The notes beneath the pieces were generated by a model. The model worked only from the letters and a program-made list of their open reading frames with translations. It was not told the DNA's origin and searched no databases. From positions 56,200,397 to 56,264,396 of the forward strand of contig NC_087065.1 of the NCBI RefSeq assembly GCF_963678635.1: a DNA stretch of 64,000 nt. The letters are read 5' to 3'. Below, piece by piece: positions 10,025 to 19,908 of the stretch (its first letter is position 1; the number at the start of each line of letters is the position of its first letter). Source of the stretch: Symsagittifera roscoffensis. Its lineage: Eukaryota > Xenacoelomorpha > Acoela > Convolutidae. Made by a program: the position numbers and the translations under genes.

Positions 10025-12593
10025 TTAAAGATTGTAAAGGTTGCATCTAGTGGCGCGCTGGGGGAAAAGTTTCATGTGTTTTTCTAGTTTCTGATATTGT
10101 GCATGTGCCGTTCTATTTCTCAGGCGGCTTGTGGAATAGTCTTCACGTTGAGGCACGAGATGGTGTAAAATATGGAAGTTGTTTTTTCCTGCTTGTTGAA
10201 GTAGGCTGGCATCCGTTCTTTCAATTAGTGAGTCGATAGGATTAAATTTTCTAATGATACCAAGTTTTATTGCCTTTTCTTGAACACGGTCAATGGATTT
10301 TAGCGTAGTTATGTTTGCGCAAGCCCAAACTGGTAAGGCATAAGTTATTTGGCTCTCTATTAGATACTCGTAAATATGTTCCAATTCTGATAGTTTCATT
10401 CCAAAACTTTTGAGTCTTGACAGAAGATAACATGAACTTGGTAACTTTTTACACAAATTGTTGATATGTGGCTGGAATGTGAGTTTCTAATCGAATGTAA
10501 CTCCAAGTATTTTCATTTCTTCGACATCTTCAACGTTACTCAAGGCTGAGGGTGAACATTGAGAGGGCGAGCTGTGTATTGTCATAATTTTTGACTTCTT
10601 ATCGTTGACGAGAAAATCGTTATCTGAACACCATTGTTTGATATGCTGCATCGCGTTTCTAGAATCATCTTGCGATCCATAAACTGGTATGATAGTATAG
10701 GAGTCATCAGCAAACTTTATCATTTCAGCCGTATTTACTGGTTCCATATCTAATTTTGACGTAGCGATATTAAACAAGATCGGCCCTAAAACTGTGCCTT
10801 GTGGGACACCTTGACTTATGGTTGCGGTTCGAGATTTTCTGTTGTTGCATTCGGTAAAAACTAATCTGTTTTTTAGAAAGCTAGCAACCCAATTTAGGTA
10901 AAAGGGTTTATTTCTGGTGTGATTTGGCTCAATTTTTCTATGACAATGTGGTGTTGGACCCTGTCAAATGCTTTACTGAGGTCGACAGACAAAATTCTCA
11001 CAGAGTCGGCTTTGGTCTTCTGAAAAGTCGCTGTTTGTTGTTGTAACGAAATCATTGCTGTTGTCGTCGACGCATGTTTTCTAAAACCATGTTGGTTTCT
11101 GGGCAGATAGTAGTTGTACTGTTCTGATACGAAGCAATTCTTTATCATTCTCTCGAAAAACCGGGAAATAACTGGAGTGATGGAGACTGGGCGGTAGTCG
11201 GAAGCTTCTGATGGTTTTTTGCCTTTGGGGATAGGGAATATTCTGGATCGTTTCATCAGACTGGGAACTATATTTGTTTCTAGAGATCTGTTGAAAATTT
11301 TCATGACCGGTTCTGCTAGGGAATGTGCGTTTTCGCTCCATACCCAAAAAGGTATTTCATCGGGTCCACATGCTGTTTTCCGGATTCTTTTGAGGCCTTC
11401 ATATATTTGATTCAAGTTGAAAGAAGGTGTTTCTTTGTGTTGTGTCACTCACGATAGGTTCTCTATAATTTGTGGCTGTACAAATTTCGGCAAAGTAGTC
11501 ATTCAGTGAATCAGGGTCACCCTTACTACTTTGACCCATATCTTTTCTACCCATAAGGAAGTTAACTTCTTTCCACCATGCTTCTGATCCTCGTTTATTA
11601 CCAGTCAGGTTATTCTTGATTTCGCCTTTAACTGCCAGTTCTATTGAGTCGATGTTCCTTCCCTTTTTCTTCAACTTGTATTTTTTTATTCAAGAGGCAC
11701 TTGAGTTTAGCTGTCATCAAACTGGGGTCTTTGTTAGAAAGTCGAACTTTTTTCTTGGGACAATAAACATCTAATAGATCAAGTAGAGTTCTGTGAAGTA
11801 TGTTGAAAGCTTGTTCAGCATCGCAGTAGTCCAGGTTCTCTAAATTAAGCTTGTGTAATTGCAACCCAAGACGCATTCTTTCAGGAGTGCCCGTTTTTCG
11901 TATAGTTATCTTGGTTCTGTGGTTGGTTTCAGTCGTTGGTTCGCAAAACACTGCCATATGATCCGATAAGAGTAAACTGTTCAGTGTTTGTGGCTCTTTA
12001 TACGTATTTGGGTCACTGCAAAGTATTTTGTCCAGTTGGTTTTGATCTCTCGTAGGGGGGCTTTTAAGTAGGTACAAGTCCGAGTAGTCTGTGAGAAGAT
12101 TATGGTTAAACTTGTTCAAGTCTCCTGCTAATATGAAGGTGTTGTTCGGGTACTTTGTTTGCAATTCTTCACGCACATTAAGGATATATTCAGCAAAAGC
12201 GTTGTCTCTTTTTGAGTCCGGCGGGTAGTAGGCGCATCCAACTATAGTCGTCATATACGATCCGTTGTATTTCAACCAAATTACTTCAGCAAACGCGTCG
12301 ATTGGGTCGGTGAACTTCGGGTTGTAAGGCACTGCGTTGAGTTCTTTTCTGGAGTAGATACATACACCACCGGCCCTCGTTTTTTGGCAAGCTTCGAAGT
12401 TTCTGTTCATTCTGAACAAGTCACAGCCATGGAAGTTTAAAGTGTCATCAGTAATTGTTTCATTGAGCCAGGTTTCTGTAATCAGGCACAAATCGGGGTT
12501 CAGTCGAGTAAGGTCTACAGTAAGATTGGCGAGTCCGTTTGGTTTTTTCAGTGATCTGGCATTGAGAAGTAGTAATGAAGGGGCCCTGCATAG
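10025..12593 (-). pseudogene. LINE ORF2: APE endonuclease and reverse transcriptase
   Basis: Directly after the ORF1 stop, and in the same frame, the reading continues LLLLNARSLKKPNGLANL. It then gives the endonuclease hallmarks CLITETWLNE, AGDLN and LLLSDHMAV (12,560 to about 11,900). After two frameshifts the RT core appears: SRIFPIPKGKK, YRPVSITPVISRFFERMI, LSVDLSKAFDRVQHH, SQGVPQGTVLGP and the catalytic IKFADDSYT (about 10,720). The conserved LGVTFD stretch and a C-terminal tail run to 10,025. Breaks are frameshifts near 11,680, 11,450 and 10,880 and a TAG after VTFD at about 10,488. EN nicks DNA and RT copies the RNA at the nick. Confidence 0.8.
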
Positions 12594-13344
12594 TCATACA
12601 GGGACTGCTTCACCATCCAAAAATAGAGTCAGGTTCCGGACTTCGATTCTTTTCCGATCTGTTTTAGCGTCAATGAGTTCGCGTCGTTTCTTCAGAACTT
12701 TTCTTTCCAATAATCTTTCTTCTTTTGAGAGGTCTGGTGATATCCATATGTCGGAAGAAGTGCCAAGTTTATCCATCATAGCCTTTGAGACTAGTAGTTC
12801 AGCGTCACTGCGGGTAGTGAGTTCCACTATCATCATTCGATGACGTTGTTTATCAAGATTTCCAGCTCTGATAACGCTGTTAACCTTGAGTTCAGGAAAA
12901 CCAAGCTTCGATGCAACATCTTTGAGTTTTTCATATCATCAGCTTTTCTGTGATAAACATTTTCTTCTGTACTCTCCTCAATGCCTGTAACCCGGATGGA
13001 TCGTTTTGTTATCTCTGTCTGCACTGATTGGGGTTGGTTGAGAGAATGATTTTCTTTTGTCATGTTGTCCAGTTGTGCTTTAACTTCGTTCAGTTGCGCA
13101 GATATTGTTTCAACTTGTTTTTGGATAATGGGGGAGCAGTCTGGTTTTTCAGTTTGAGTAATGAGGCAAGGTTCACAAAACCTTTCACTCTTCCAATATG
13201 GGTAACAGCTTGAGCTGGTACTCCGGAGCATAGTTGATGAAACCAAATCTTGCATGCAAAACATTGGATAGTATTGGTTTTGCATTCTTCAGCGCATGCG
13301 CCACATGGGTACTTTGCGGTGTTTTTTCTTTCTTTGTTAGTCAT
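12594..13344 (-). pseudogene. LINE ORF1 with PHD-like finger and coiled coil
   Basis: Starting at the ATG at 13,344 the protein opens with a PHD-like cysteine/histidine cluster (CGACAEEC...CFACKIWFHQLC), then shifts frame around 13,230. It continues with a glutamine/lysine-rich coiled-coil stretch (VETISAQLNEVKAQLDN), a segment reading RSIRVTGIEES that looks like the RRM-type nucleic-acid-binding part, a second frameshift near 12,900, and a basic C-terminus ending at 12,594. PHD-type ORF1 proteins are known in CR1-like elements, where they are thought to bind the element RNA. No esterase domain is visible here. The terminal stop is TGA followed by CTA, and ORF2 continues in the same frame. 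Confidence 0.7.
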
Positions 13345-13559
13345 TTCGATAAACTCCAGTCCGATAGTAAATAACAGAATACGATAGAAGTCGATAGCAG
13401 ATGGCTGGTCGGAACGCACAACACGGCGCGTTCAGAATTCCATTGGATCTGGAACACACTATTTAATAAGTTTATCACAACAATTAGGCTCAATAAGGTT
13501 TCATAATGTTTCGATAAAGGGTACTAGCGTTTAACGCACCTTCGGTGCTTCGAAATTTT

Positions 13560-15240
13560 TCGACAACTCAGTAAAAACCGCATATATTGGAAACAACATC
13601 TGCAAACTTTTAGTGTACTCTGACTGCACCCAATTACAAACTTTAATTTTTTTAATTCCCATTTTAAAAACGTCATCTCAAAAACTTAATGGGTCTCTGG
13701 AGAAATTTGGAGGCCAGATTTGCAACCACTGAGAGTCCCTGAGAGCACCCTACTATAGGGTAAGGAATCCAAAATTTTGTGAACTTTTTTAAACCTAAGT
13801 TTCCCGGAAAAAAAAATGAAAAAAAAAACGTCTTATCTCGGAAACTAAAAGGATTTGAGCTTTCATATTAAGAGGCAAGATTTGAGACGCCTGGGTGTAC
13901 GCTGACAATAAGGCTGTATCTTCATCAAGCTGGTAGTTTCAAATTTTTTGAATTTCTTTGTAGATAAGTTCTTTGAGAAATTTTGAAAAAATCAAAAATT
14001 CACATCTCGTAAACTAAAAGCAGTTGAGCAGTCGCGTTTATCATTTGCATGTGGCAAGATTTGCAACTCTTTAGAGTACCCTGACAACACCGAACTAGTG
14101 TTGGGAATTTCAAATTTCGAAAAAAAATTAATTTCAACTTTCTGAAAACTTTGAAAAAATCACAAAAAACGTCACATCTCGAAAACTACAAAGAATTGGG
14201 CAGTCATATTTGGAGGCAAGATTCGCAATCCTTGAGAGTACTCTGACAGGACCTAACTACAGGGTTGGGAATTTCAGATGTTAAAAGAATAATAGTAATT
14301 TAAGTTTTCTGAAAATTTATGAAAAAAATCACAAAAAACGTCATATTCAAAAACTACTAAAATTTGAGCAGTCACACTTGGAGGCAAAATTCGCAATCTT
14401 TGAGAGTACTTTGACACGACCTAACTACAGGGTTGGGAATTTCAGATTTTTAAAAACTTATAATAATTTAAGTTTTCTGAAAATTTTTTGAAAAAATCAC
14501 AAAAAACGTCATATCTAGAAAAAAAACTACAAAAAATTGAGCAGTCATATTTGGAGGCAAGAGTAGCAATCTTTAAGATTACTCTGACAGGACCCAACTA
14601 CAGGGTTGGGAATTTCAGATTCTGCAAAAAAAAATTAATGTAAGTTTTCTGAAATTATTTTTGAAAAAATCACAAAAAACGTCATATCTCGAAAACTACA
14701 AGGATTTGAACAGTGATATTTGGAGGCAAGATTTGTTACTCCTTAGAGTACTCTGGCAGCACCCAACTACAAGGTTGGGAATTTCAAATTTGGAGAAATA
14801 ATTAATTAAAATTTTCTGAAAATTTTTGAAAAAATCACAAAAAACATCATATCTCGAAAACTACAACGATTTGAGCAATCATATTTGGAGGCAAGATTCG
14901 CGATCCTTGATAGTACTCTGACAGTACCCAACTTCAGGGTTGGGAATTTCAGATTTTAAAAAAACAATAATCATTCAAGTTTTCTGAAAATTTTTGAAAA
15001 AATTACAAAAACCGTCATATCTCGAAAACTACAAGGATTTGAACAGTCATATTTGGAGGCAAGATTTGTAACTCCTTAGAGTACTCTGACAGCGCCCAAC
15101 TACAGGGTTGGGAACTTCGAGTTTTTTAAATTATTTTGTTATTTGAAATTTCAAAAATCTCAAAAATCGTCTTATCTCGTTAGCTAAAATGAAAATGATT
15201 CGGGCATTCAAAATTGGAGGCCAAATTCGCAACCCCTAAT
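13560..15240. repeat. About 165-bp tandem satellite, roughly nine to ten degenerate units
   Basis: A recurring unit contains cgtcatatctcgaaaactac, an AGTCATATTTGGAGGCAAGATT-like segment, gagtactctgacag and caactacagggttgggaat. The last motif falls near 14,090, 14,260, 14,425, 14,590, 14,763, 14,928 and 15,096, which gives a period of 162-175 bp. The first units (13,560-14,000) are much more diverged. No ORF of note. Confidence 0.85.
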
Positions 15241-15670
15241 TCGATATTGGGCTGCTTAATTTAAACTCGGTAAAATAACCACTAAAAGCAAATTGGAAAA
15301 TCGAAAAAAATTCTTAACCATTGCAATATACGATATAGCTTAAACATGCAAAAATAATACGTTTCGATATTGGGCTGCTTAATTTAAACTCGGTAAAACA
15401 ACCACTAAAATCAAATTGGAAAATCGAAAAAATTCTTGACCATTGCAATATACGATATAGCTTAAACATGCAAAAATAATACGTTGAAGAAGCTTAAACA
15501 TGGCGAGATAGTGAAGCCCGCATTTAAATATATAATAATAGATAGATTGGAAAATCGAAAAAAAATTCTTAACCATTGCAATATACGATATAGCTTAAAC
15601 ATGCAAAAATAATACGTTGAAAAAGCTTAAACATGGCGAGATAGTGAAGCCCGCATTTAAATATATAATA
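15241..15670. repeat. About 123-bp tandem duplications beside the satellite
   Basis: A unit starting tcgatattgggctgcttaa at 15,241 is repeated at 15,364. A related unit with caatatacgatatagcttaa and aacatggcgagatagtgaag follows twice (15,423-15,546 and 15,547-15,670). The copies look close to identical, so they are younger than the neighbouring 165-bp array. Confidence 0.85.
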
Positions 15671-16509
15671 GATTAGGCTTTTTGCAGCGAAATATATGAA
15701 GTTATTTTCTCGAGTTTTATTTTAAAAAATTAAACTAAGTGTAGAACTTTTGAATTATTGAAAACAAAACAGACCTGAACCCGGTCCCAAAAAAATCATA
15801 GTAATATTCCCGAATAAGCATTGATTTACTCCTTAACACACTGCAACTTTAAAGAGTCTTCACTTTGTTTAGAAGTACTAAATAATTGTTATGTCAACAC
15901 AGAAACGAGTGGAGCTTCGAAACACTTGCAATACGCTATCACAATAAGCTCATGTAAGCTAGCCGGCAAACTCAGACAAAAACCACTGTTGAACATGTTT
16001 TAAATGTAAAATTTTCCAACTCTTATCTCAAATGATATTCGTTTATGGGTTAACAATTCAAGAAGGACAATTGCCAGCTTTAAAGGAAAATCTATAAGCT
16101 GTAACTATAAGCTGTAACAGTAAAAAAAAAGTCTCTAAGTTCCTTCCTCCCCCAAACATGCACGCATAAGAAAGTTTCCGACCTTGAAACGCTGCAATGA
16201 GAAGCAGTTAAGCCAAAAAAAAACCTTTTGGGCAAAAAAATGAAAAACTGAACGTATGCAAAGTCGAAATTCGTAATTTTACAATCAACAAAAAATAAAA
16301 AATCTGAGCTGAAGGGGAATTTCATATACAAAGATGATTTAAATATATATATATATTCGCTGACGAAATAACAGAGTTGATGAAAGATTTTTTCGACGAA
16401 GTGATTTTGTTAGATAAATTGTTAACCTAAAAAAGTTTATCTTCCGACTTGATATCGCCGCTTGCTAATCGCAAACGTAATAATACTATTTTTGAAATTA
16501 TTCAAAACA
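15671..16509. other. Gene-poor stretch between satellite and FITM-2
   Basis: No gene was recognised. One copy of the dispersed acacagaaacgagtggagc repeat lies at about 15,897 and one of the gctagccggcaaactcagac piece at about 15,958. An (at)n run is at 16,343-16,356. This is the downstream side of FITM-2, which reads on the minus strand. Confidence 0.4.
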
Positions 16510-17163
16510 TTATTCAGTTTTTTTACTTCTACTGAGAACTGTGCTTCTGTACTGTAACTTCTGGATATTGATTTTCAGAAACCAAAATGACGAGACCGAA
16601 CACAACGCAGCTACAACCTTCTGAGGTAGTGTATGGTAGTAAAGAGCAGTGATTGATAACATGAAAATACAGAACACAATATAGACGCAGCTAAACAATC
16701 GGCCAAAAACCAGTGAGAATGAAAATGCTCCCTCGGATTGACGCAGAGAGGAATGGAGTAGCATTATAGCAAAAGTCAGAAGAAAAGTATGTCCTGAAAT
16801 ATCGAAGCCGTCGTACCATTCTAGTCCAGCTTTGATACACTCAGCCTTTGAACTTTGTATCGAAATGCCATCTTGGATACAAGATTTTGTGAGGTAATGA
16901 GTCAAATTGAATAAACGAGTGAAAACATACCAATTGGTCGTGTATAACAAACCCTGAACGATAGAAGCTATATTTTTGTTTCTCTGGAGAAGAAGGTAGG
17001 AGAAAACTGTTATCAACCAGCCTTGTGATTTAATCACGTAATTGAATTTTGAGCCGATTTGAGGACTAACAGGGTTCCGCATGCCATACTGATCTTTGAC
17101 TAGCGATAAACTGGTAACATAAATAATCACAGCTGCCGACACGGTCAATTCTCTTACCGTCAT
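16510..17163 (-). CDS. FITM-family ER lipid phosphatase, copy 2
   Basis: A second intronless FITM protein, 217 residues. It has the same signature GFDISGHTFLLTFAIMLL, with the first catalytic histidine at residue 125, and FMLSITALYYHTLPQKV with the second at residue 177. The NW...FTRLFNL segment and about six hydrophobic segments line up with copy 1. It is clearly paralogous to copy 1 (shared GFDISGHTFLL, YTTNW and CVFML/CIFML cores) but diverged elsewhere, so the duplication is not recent. The ATG at 17,163 is the first in frame. Both active-site histidines are intact, so it is probably functional. It may differ from copy 1 in expression. Confidence 0.9.
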   Translation of the reverse strand: MTVRELTVSAAVIIYVTSLSLVKDQYGMRNPVSPQIGSKFNYVIKSQGWLITVFSYLLLQRNKNIASIVQGLLYTTNWYVFTRLFNLTHYLTKSCIQDGISIQSSKAECIKAGLEWYDGFDISGHTFLLTFAIMLLHSSLRQSEGAFSFSLVFGRLFSCVYIVFCIFMLSITALYYHTLPQKVVAALCSVSSFWFLKINIQKLQYRSTVLSRSKKTE

Positions 17164-17360
17164 GTTTCTCTGAAAGGAGGAAGCAAATTTCTACACAGAC
17201 ACGAAGCAGAGCTTCGCACTACTTGAGATACAAAACAAAAACAGTTCGAGCAATGGTCGAGAGAAAATAGGACAAGAGCCATTTAGTCCATAGAAAAATT
17301 GAAAAGGCGAAAAAAAACATCACAAAAACAACAACCTAAAATAAAAACAACCTTGCGGAT
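17164..17360. other. Upstream flank of FITM-2 with SINE-like piece
   Basis: Begins with the dispersed acacagacacgaagcagagc repeat at 17,194, only 30 bp upstream of the FITM-2 start codon. No gene is seen. Any promoter must lie in or beyond this repeat. Confidence 0.4.
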
Positions 17361-18310
17361 TGAGCGCAAATTAGCATTAACCTGCTTCAATACTCAAACA
17401 ACCCTACAGTAAAGTCACCAGAAACAAGCCACAATTTTGATTGTTACAATCCTGTTTTTTCTCGCATGAAACTCAATATGAAGACTCAGAGGCGAGGTGG
17501 TGACTCGGTAGAGCAGTAAAAGCTGGCAGACAGAAAAGGACTGAAAAATGGTGTAGGAATATAAATTACGAGTAGTATTAAAAGTATTACTAATTTTATT
17601 ATACCCCTCCTGGTCCGTTCAATATCCGATTTAAGGTGCTTGACTCGGAAATTCGCAACTCGGCGGAGGGTCACTACAGTGGTCACTGTCGAGCCCCCCA
17701 CAGATTGATATCGTACTTTCTGTACCAAAAGAGACACAAAACTTGTTAACGATACTCAGCAGTCGATTGTTATTGTCCTTGAGACCCTTCCTGCTGCTCC
17801 TTGCCGGACCAGTCTTCCGCTCTAAACCCGGGACCCTTCCGGATTGAGCGCAAATTAGCATTAACGTGCTTCAATACTCAATCCAACAATACAGGCACCA
17901 AAAACAGGTCACAATTTTGATCGTTACGATCCTGCTTGATATAAATGCTTGTGAACACAATACATCTAACATTAACAAATGGGAGGGTTGGATCACATCT
18001 CGTCTGGTGTGATGAATTTTAGATATTTTTTAAAATTATATTTGTTTTTTTCTCTGTTATTTTTGTTTTTTCTTTGTTCTTAGGAATTATACTACTTTTT
18101 GTTTGGTTTCTTAAGTCTTGCGAAAATAGTGAGCTCATGGCTGTATCTCAAAATCCCCAGACCACGGGGTCCTTAGTAAGAACAGGGCTACTACTTAATT
18201 ATCGTAAGACTATTGTTTTGTTCAGTAAAAAAAAATCTTCATATCCAACGGAGATGGATCAACCCTTTCCCTCAACTCCTAGCTTCTCATTATCTGAAAA
18301 TGACATTTCA
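17361..18310 (-). repeat. Relic of leader plus LTR, element-1 family, inverted
   Basis: On the minus strand this reads as part of an LTR followed by leader. Positions 18,110-18,310 are the reverse complement of about 19,495-19,690 in the left LTR of element 1 (agctcatggct, ccccagaccacgggg, ctcaactcctagcttctca). Positions 17,830-18,110 are the reverse complement of leader DNA near 20,160-20,455. The same module recurs at 56,720-57,990 and 62,390-63,650. Coding parts are absent. Confidence 0.75.
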
Positions 18311-18379
18311 GGAAGAAGAGAAGAGGTAAATTACCAATGTTATAAAAAGCGTTTGTATAAACAAAATAAAAATTAAGAG

Positions 18380-18956
18380 TTGAAGTTTGATATTTCGAGC
18401 GCCTCGGCAACGCATGCAGCATTTCCCCGTTGGACGGCGATGTCGATACGCTGTTTTAGGAAGGCGAACGATCTCTTTTCTCCCATCGCCAGGGCAATTC
18501 TCTTAGCGATTGCTGCTAGAGTTTTTTACGAGTCTTCCCCGATACCTCCGAGGTTCTCCACTGCAACTGGTTCAAATAAACACGATCTCGGCAGGTTTGA
18601 GTAGTGGTTCCGCTTACGCACCTCTGCTTGGTTGGCAACCGATGGACCGTCTTGGAGCCCGGTGGCGACGTTAGATGCCGCTAACCGGCTCACGCAGGTA
18701 AAGTCCCAGGCCAAAACAGCTCCGTTCATCCACGGTACTAGCGTTGCTCCATCTCTTACCGTCGTCTCGCAGCATCCCAACTGGTTCCAGTTTTGATGGT
18801 ACACCAGCTGACGTGAAGGCATCTCTAATTATGTTATTACCAAGTTGATGTCTGACAAACCTGCTCTTAATTTTAGGGCAAACCAGAGGGTGATTGCCGA
18901 ATTTATCGCAGCTGGTGCCACATGCACAAGTGCATGTTGTGAGAACTGGGGCACTG
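18380..18956 (-). pseudogene. C-terminal fragment of a reverse-transcriptase ORF
   Basis: Two overlapping minus-strand frames together give a conserved RT-tail pattern: a Cys/His cluster CACGTSCDKFGNHPLVC, then FVRHQLGNNIIRDAF, GVPSKLEP, a frameshift near 18,745, DGATLVPWMNGAVLAWDFTC, and after another break FAFLKQRIDIAVQRGNA. This CxCG...HPLxC...RH...EP...DGxTLVPW order is common at the C-terminus of non-LTR-like RT ORFs in animal genomes. I cannot name the family. It stops abruptly at the left end of the element-1 LTR. Confidence 0.55.
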
Positions 18957-19878
18957 TGACATTCGACCAGAATGGCCAAAATGCAATTTATGCAGACTTC
19001 GAATTTTTAGCAGTAGGCCTTCCGGATTGATGATTATTAAGAATTAAGAACGTTATTGGAACGATTGGCCAAACGGTGAGGGCTAGAATAGTCTGGTATT
19101 TTAAAATTTCAAAAATTCGAATTATGACGTCATATTTCTGAGAAACGTCAGAAACGGCCATTTTGACAAAAACGAGAAGGAAAAACAGAACAACATTAGC
19201 TGCGCTAGCAACAACAACGAAATTGAGATCGGAAAACAACAACGAGTTACAGAATAACAGAAGAACACTCCGAGTTGCAACTATTGTGCTGCTACAATAG
19301 TTGCAAGGCCGTTGCGAACAACGGTGAAGGGTGAGAGACGGCCTTCCGGATTAAGAGAAAATCAGGATTAGCGAGCTTGATCCAGCGGATTCATCAATCC
19401 GGAAGGGTAAAGGAACTGAAACTTTTATCCTGTTGCATAAACTTTTAGCTTCCTGTCATGTCCTGACTTGAATTTAATTAATATCTGGATTCATTTTGAT
19501 AGGGATGAGAAGCTAGGAGTTGGGGGAAAGGGTTGATCCATCTTCGATGGAGATGATGATTTTTATCTACTGAACAAAAACAATGGTAACATAACAAATA
19601 GTAGTAGCCCTGTTTTTAGGAGTGACCTCGTGGTCTGGGGATACTGAGACCAAGCCATGAGCTCACTATTACTGCATGTAATCTAGTTAATTTGAGTGTT
19701 TTGACCGAAGCCGAAGGCAGTAACGTTTTTGTCGACCCGATGTTAGAAAAGACCACCGAAAAGTACTGGCTTGGTAGAGACGGTGAAAAGCATGCAAAGC
19801 TCTAATTAGACGCTAGCCAGTCGTCTTAAGACTTAGTTTTGTTTTCCGTCGATATGTATCTTCCGGGCGAATGTTACA
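18957..19878 (+). repeat. Left LTR of element 1
   Basis: Starts TGACATTCGACC and ends CGAATGTTACA. It aligns with 43,717-44,632 along its whole length. Divergence is uneven: the first 150 bp differ visibly more than the last 400 bp. It contains an inverted pair gccttccggatt (about 19,340) and aatccggaaggg (about 19,394), and the widely repeated module ggggaaagggttgatccatc. Confidence 0.8.
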
Positions 19879-19890
19879 TGTATGTTTTTA

Positions 19891-19908
19891 TGGCGCTCCT
19901 GGGTGTTT
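19891..19908 (+). other. Primer-binding site, element 1
   Basis: Twelve bases after the LTR end the sequence reads tggcgctcctgggtgttt. It begins TGG as expected for pairing with a tRNA CCA end. The same core lies at the same distance from the LTR end in the minus-strand element (54,810-54,827). The tRNA was not identified. Confidence 0.7.

Larger units (their letters stand above)
9955..13450 (-). mobile_element. Decayed CR1/L2-like non-LTR retrotransposon (LINE)
   Basis: A near full-length two-ORF LINE on the minus strand. ORF1 has a PHD-like finger. ORF2 has an APE-type endonuclease and a reverse transcriptase. Frameshifts and one in-frame stop break both, so this copy is inactive. The 3' end is near a cttcttcttctt run at about 9959-9970, and the 5' end is somewhere above 13,345. 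I could not see target-site duplications. The PHD-bearing ORF1 together with the endonuclease points to the CR1/L2 group. The insertion lies between the two FITM copies. Confidence 0.8.
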
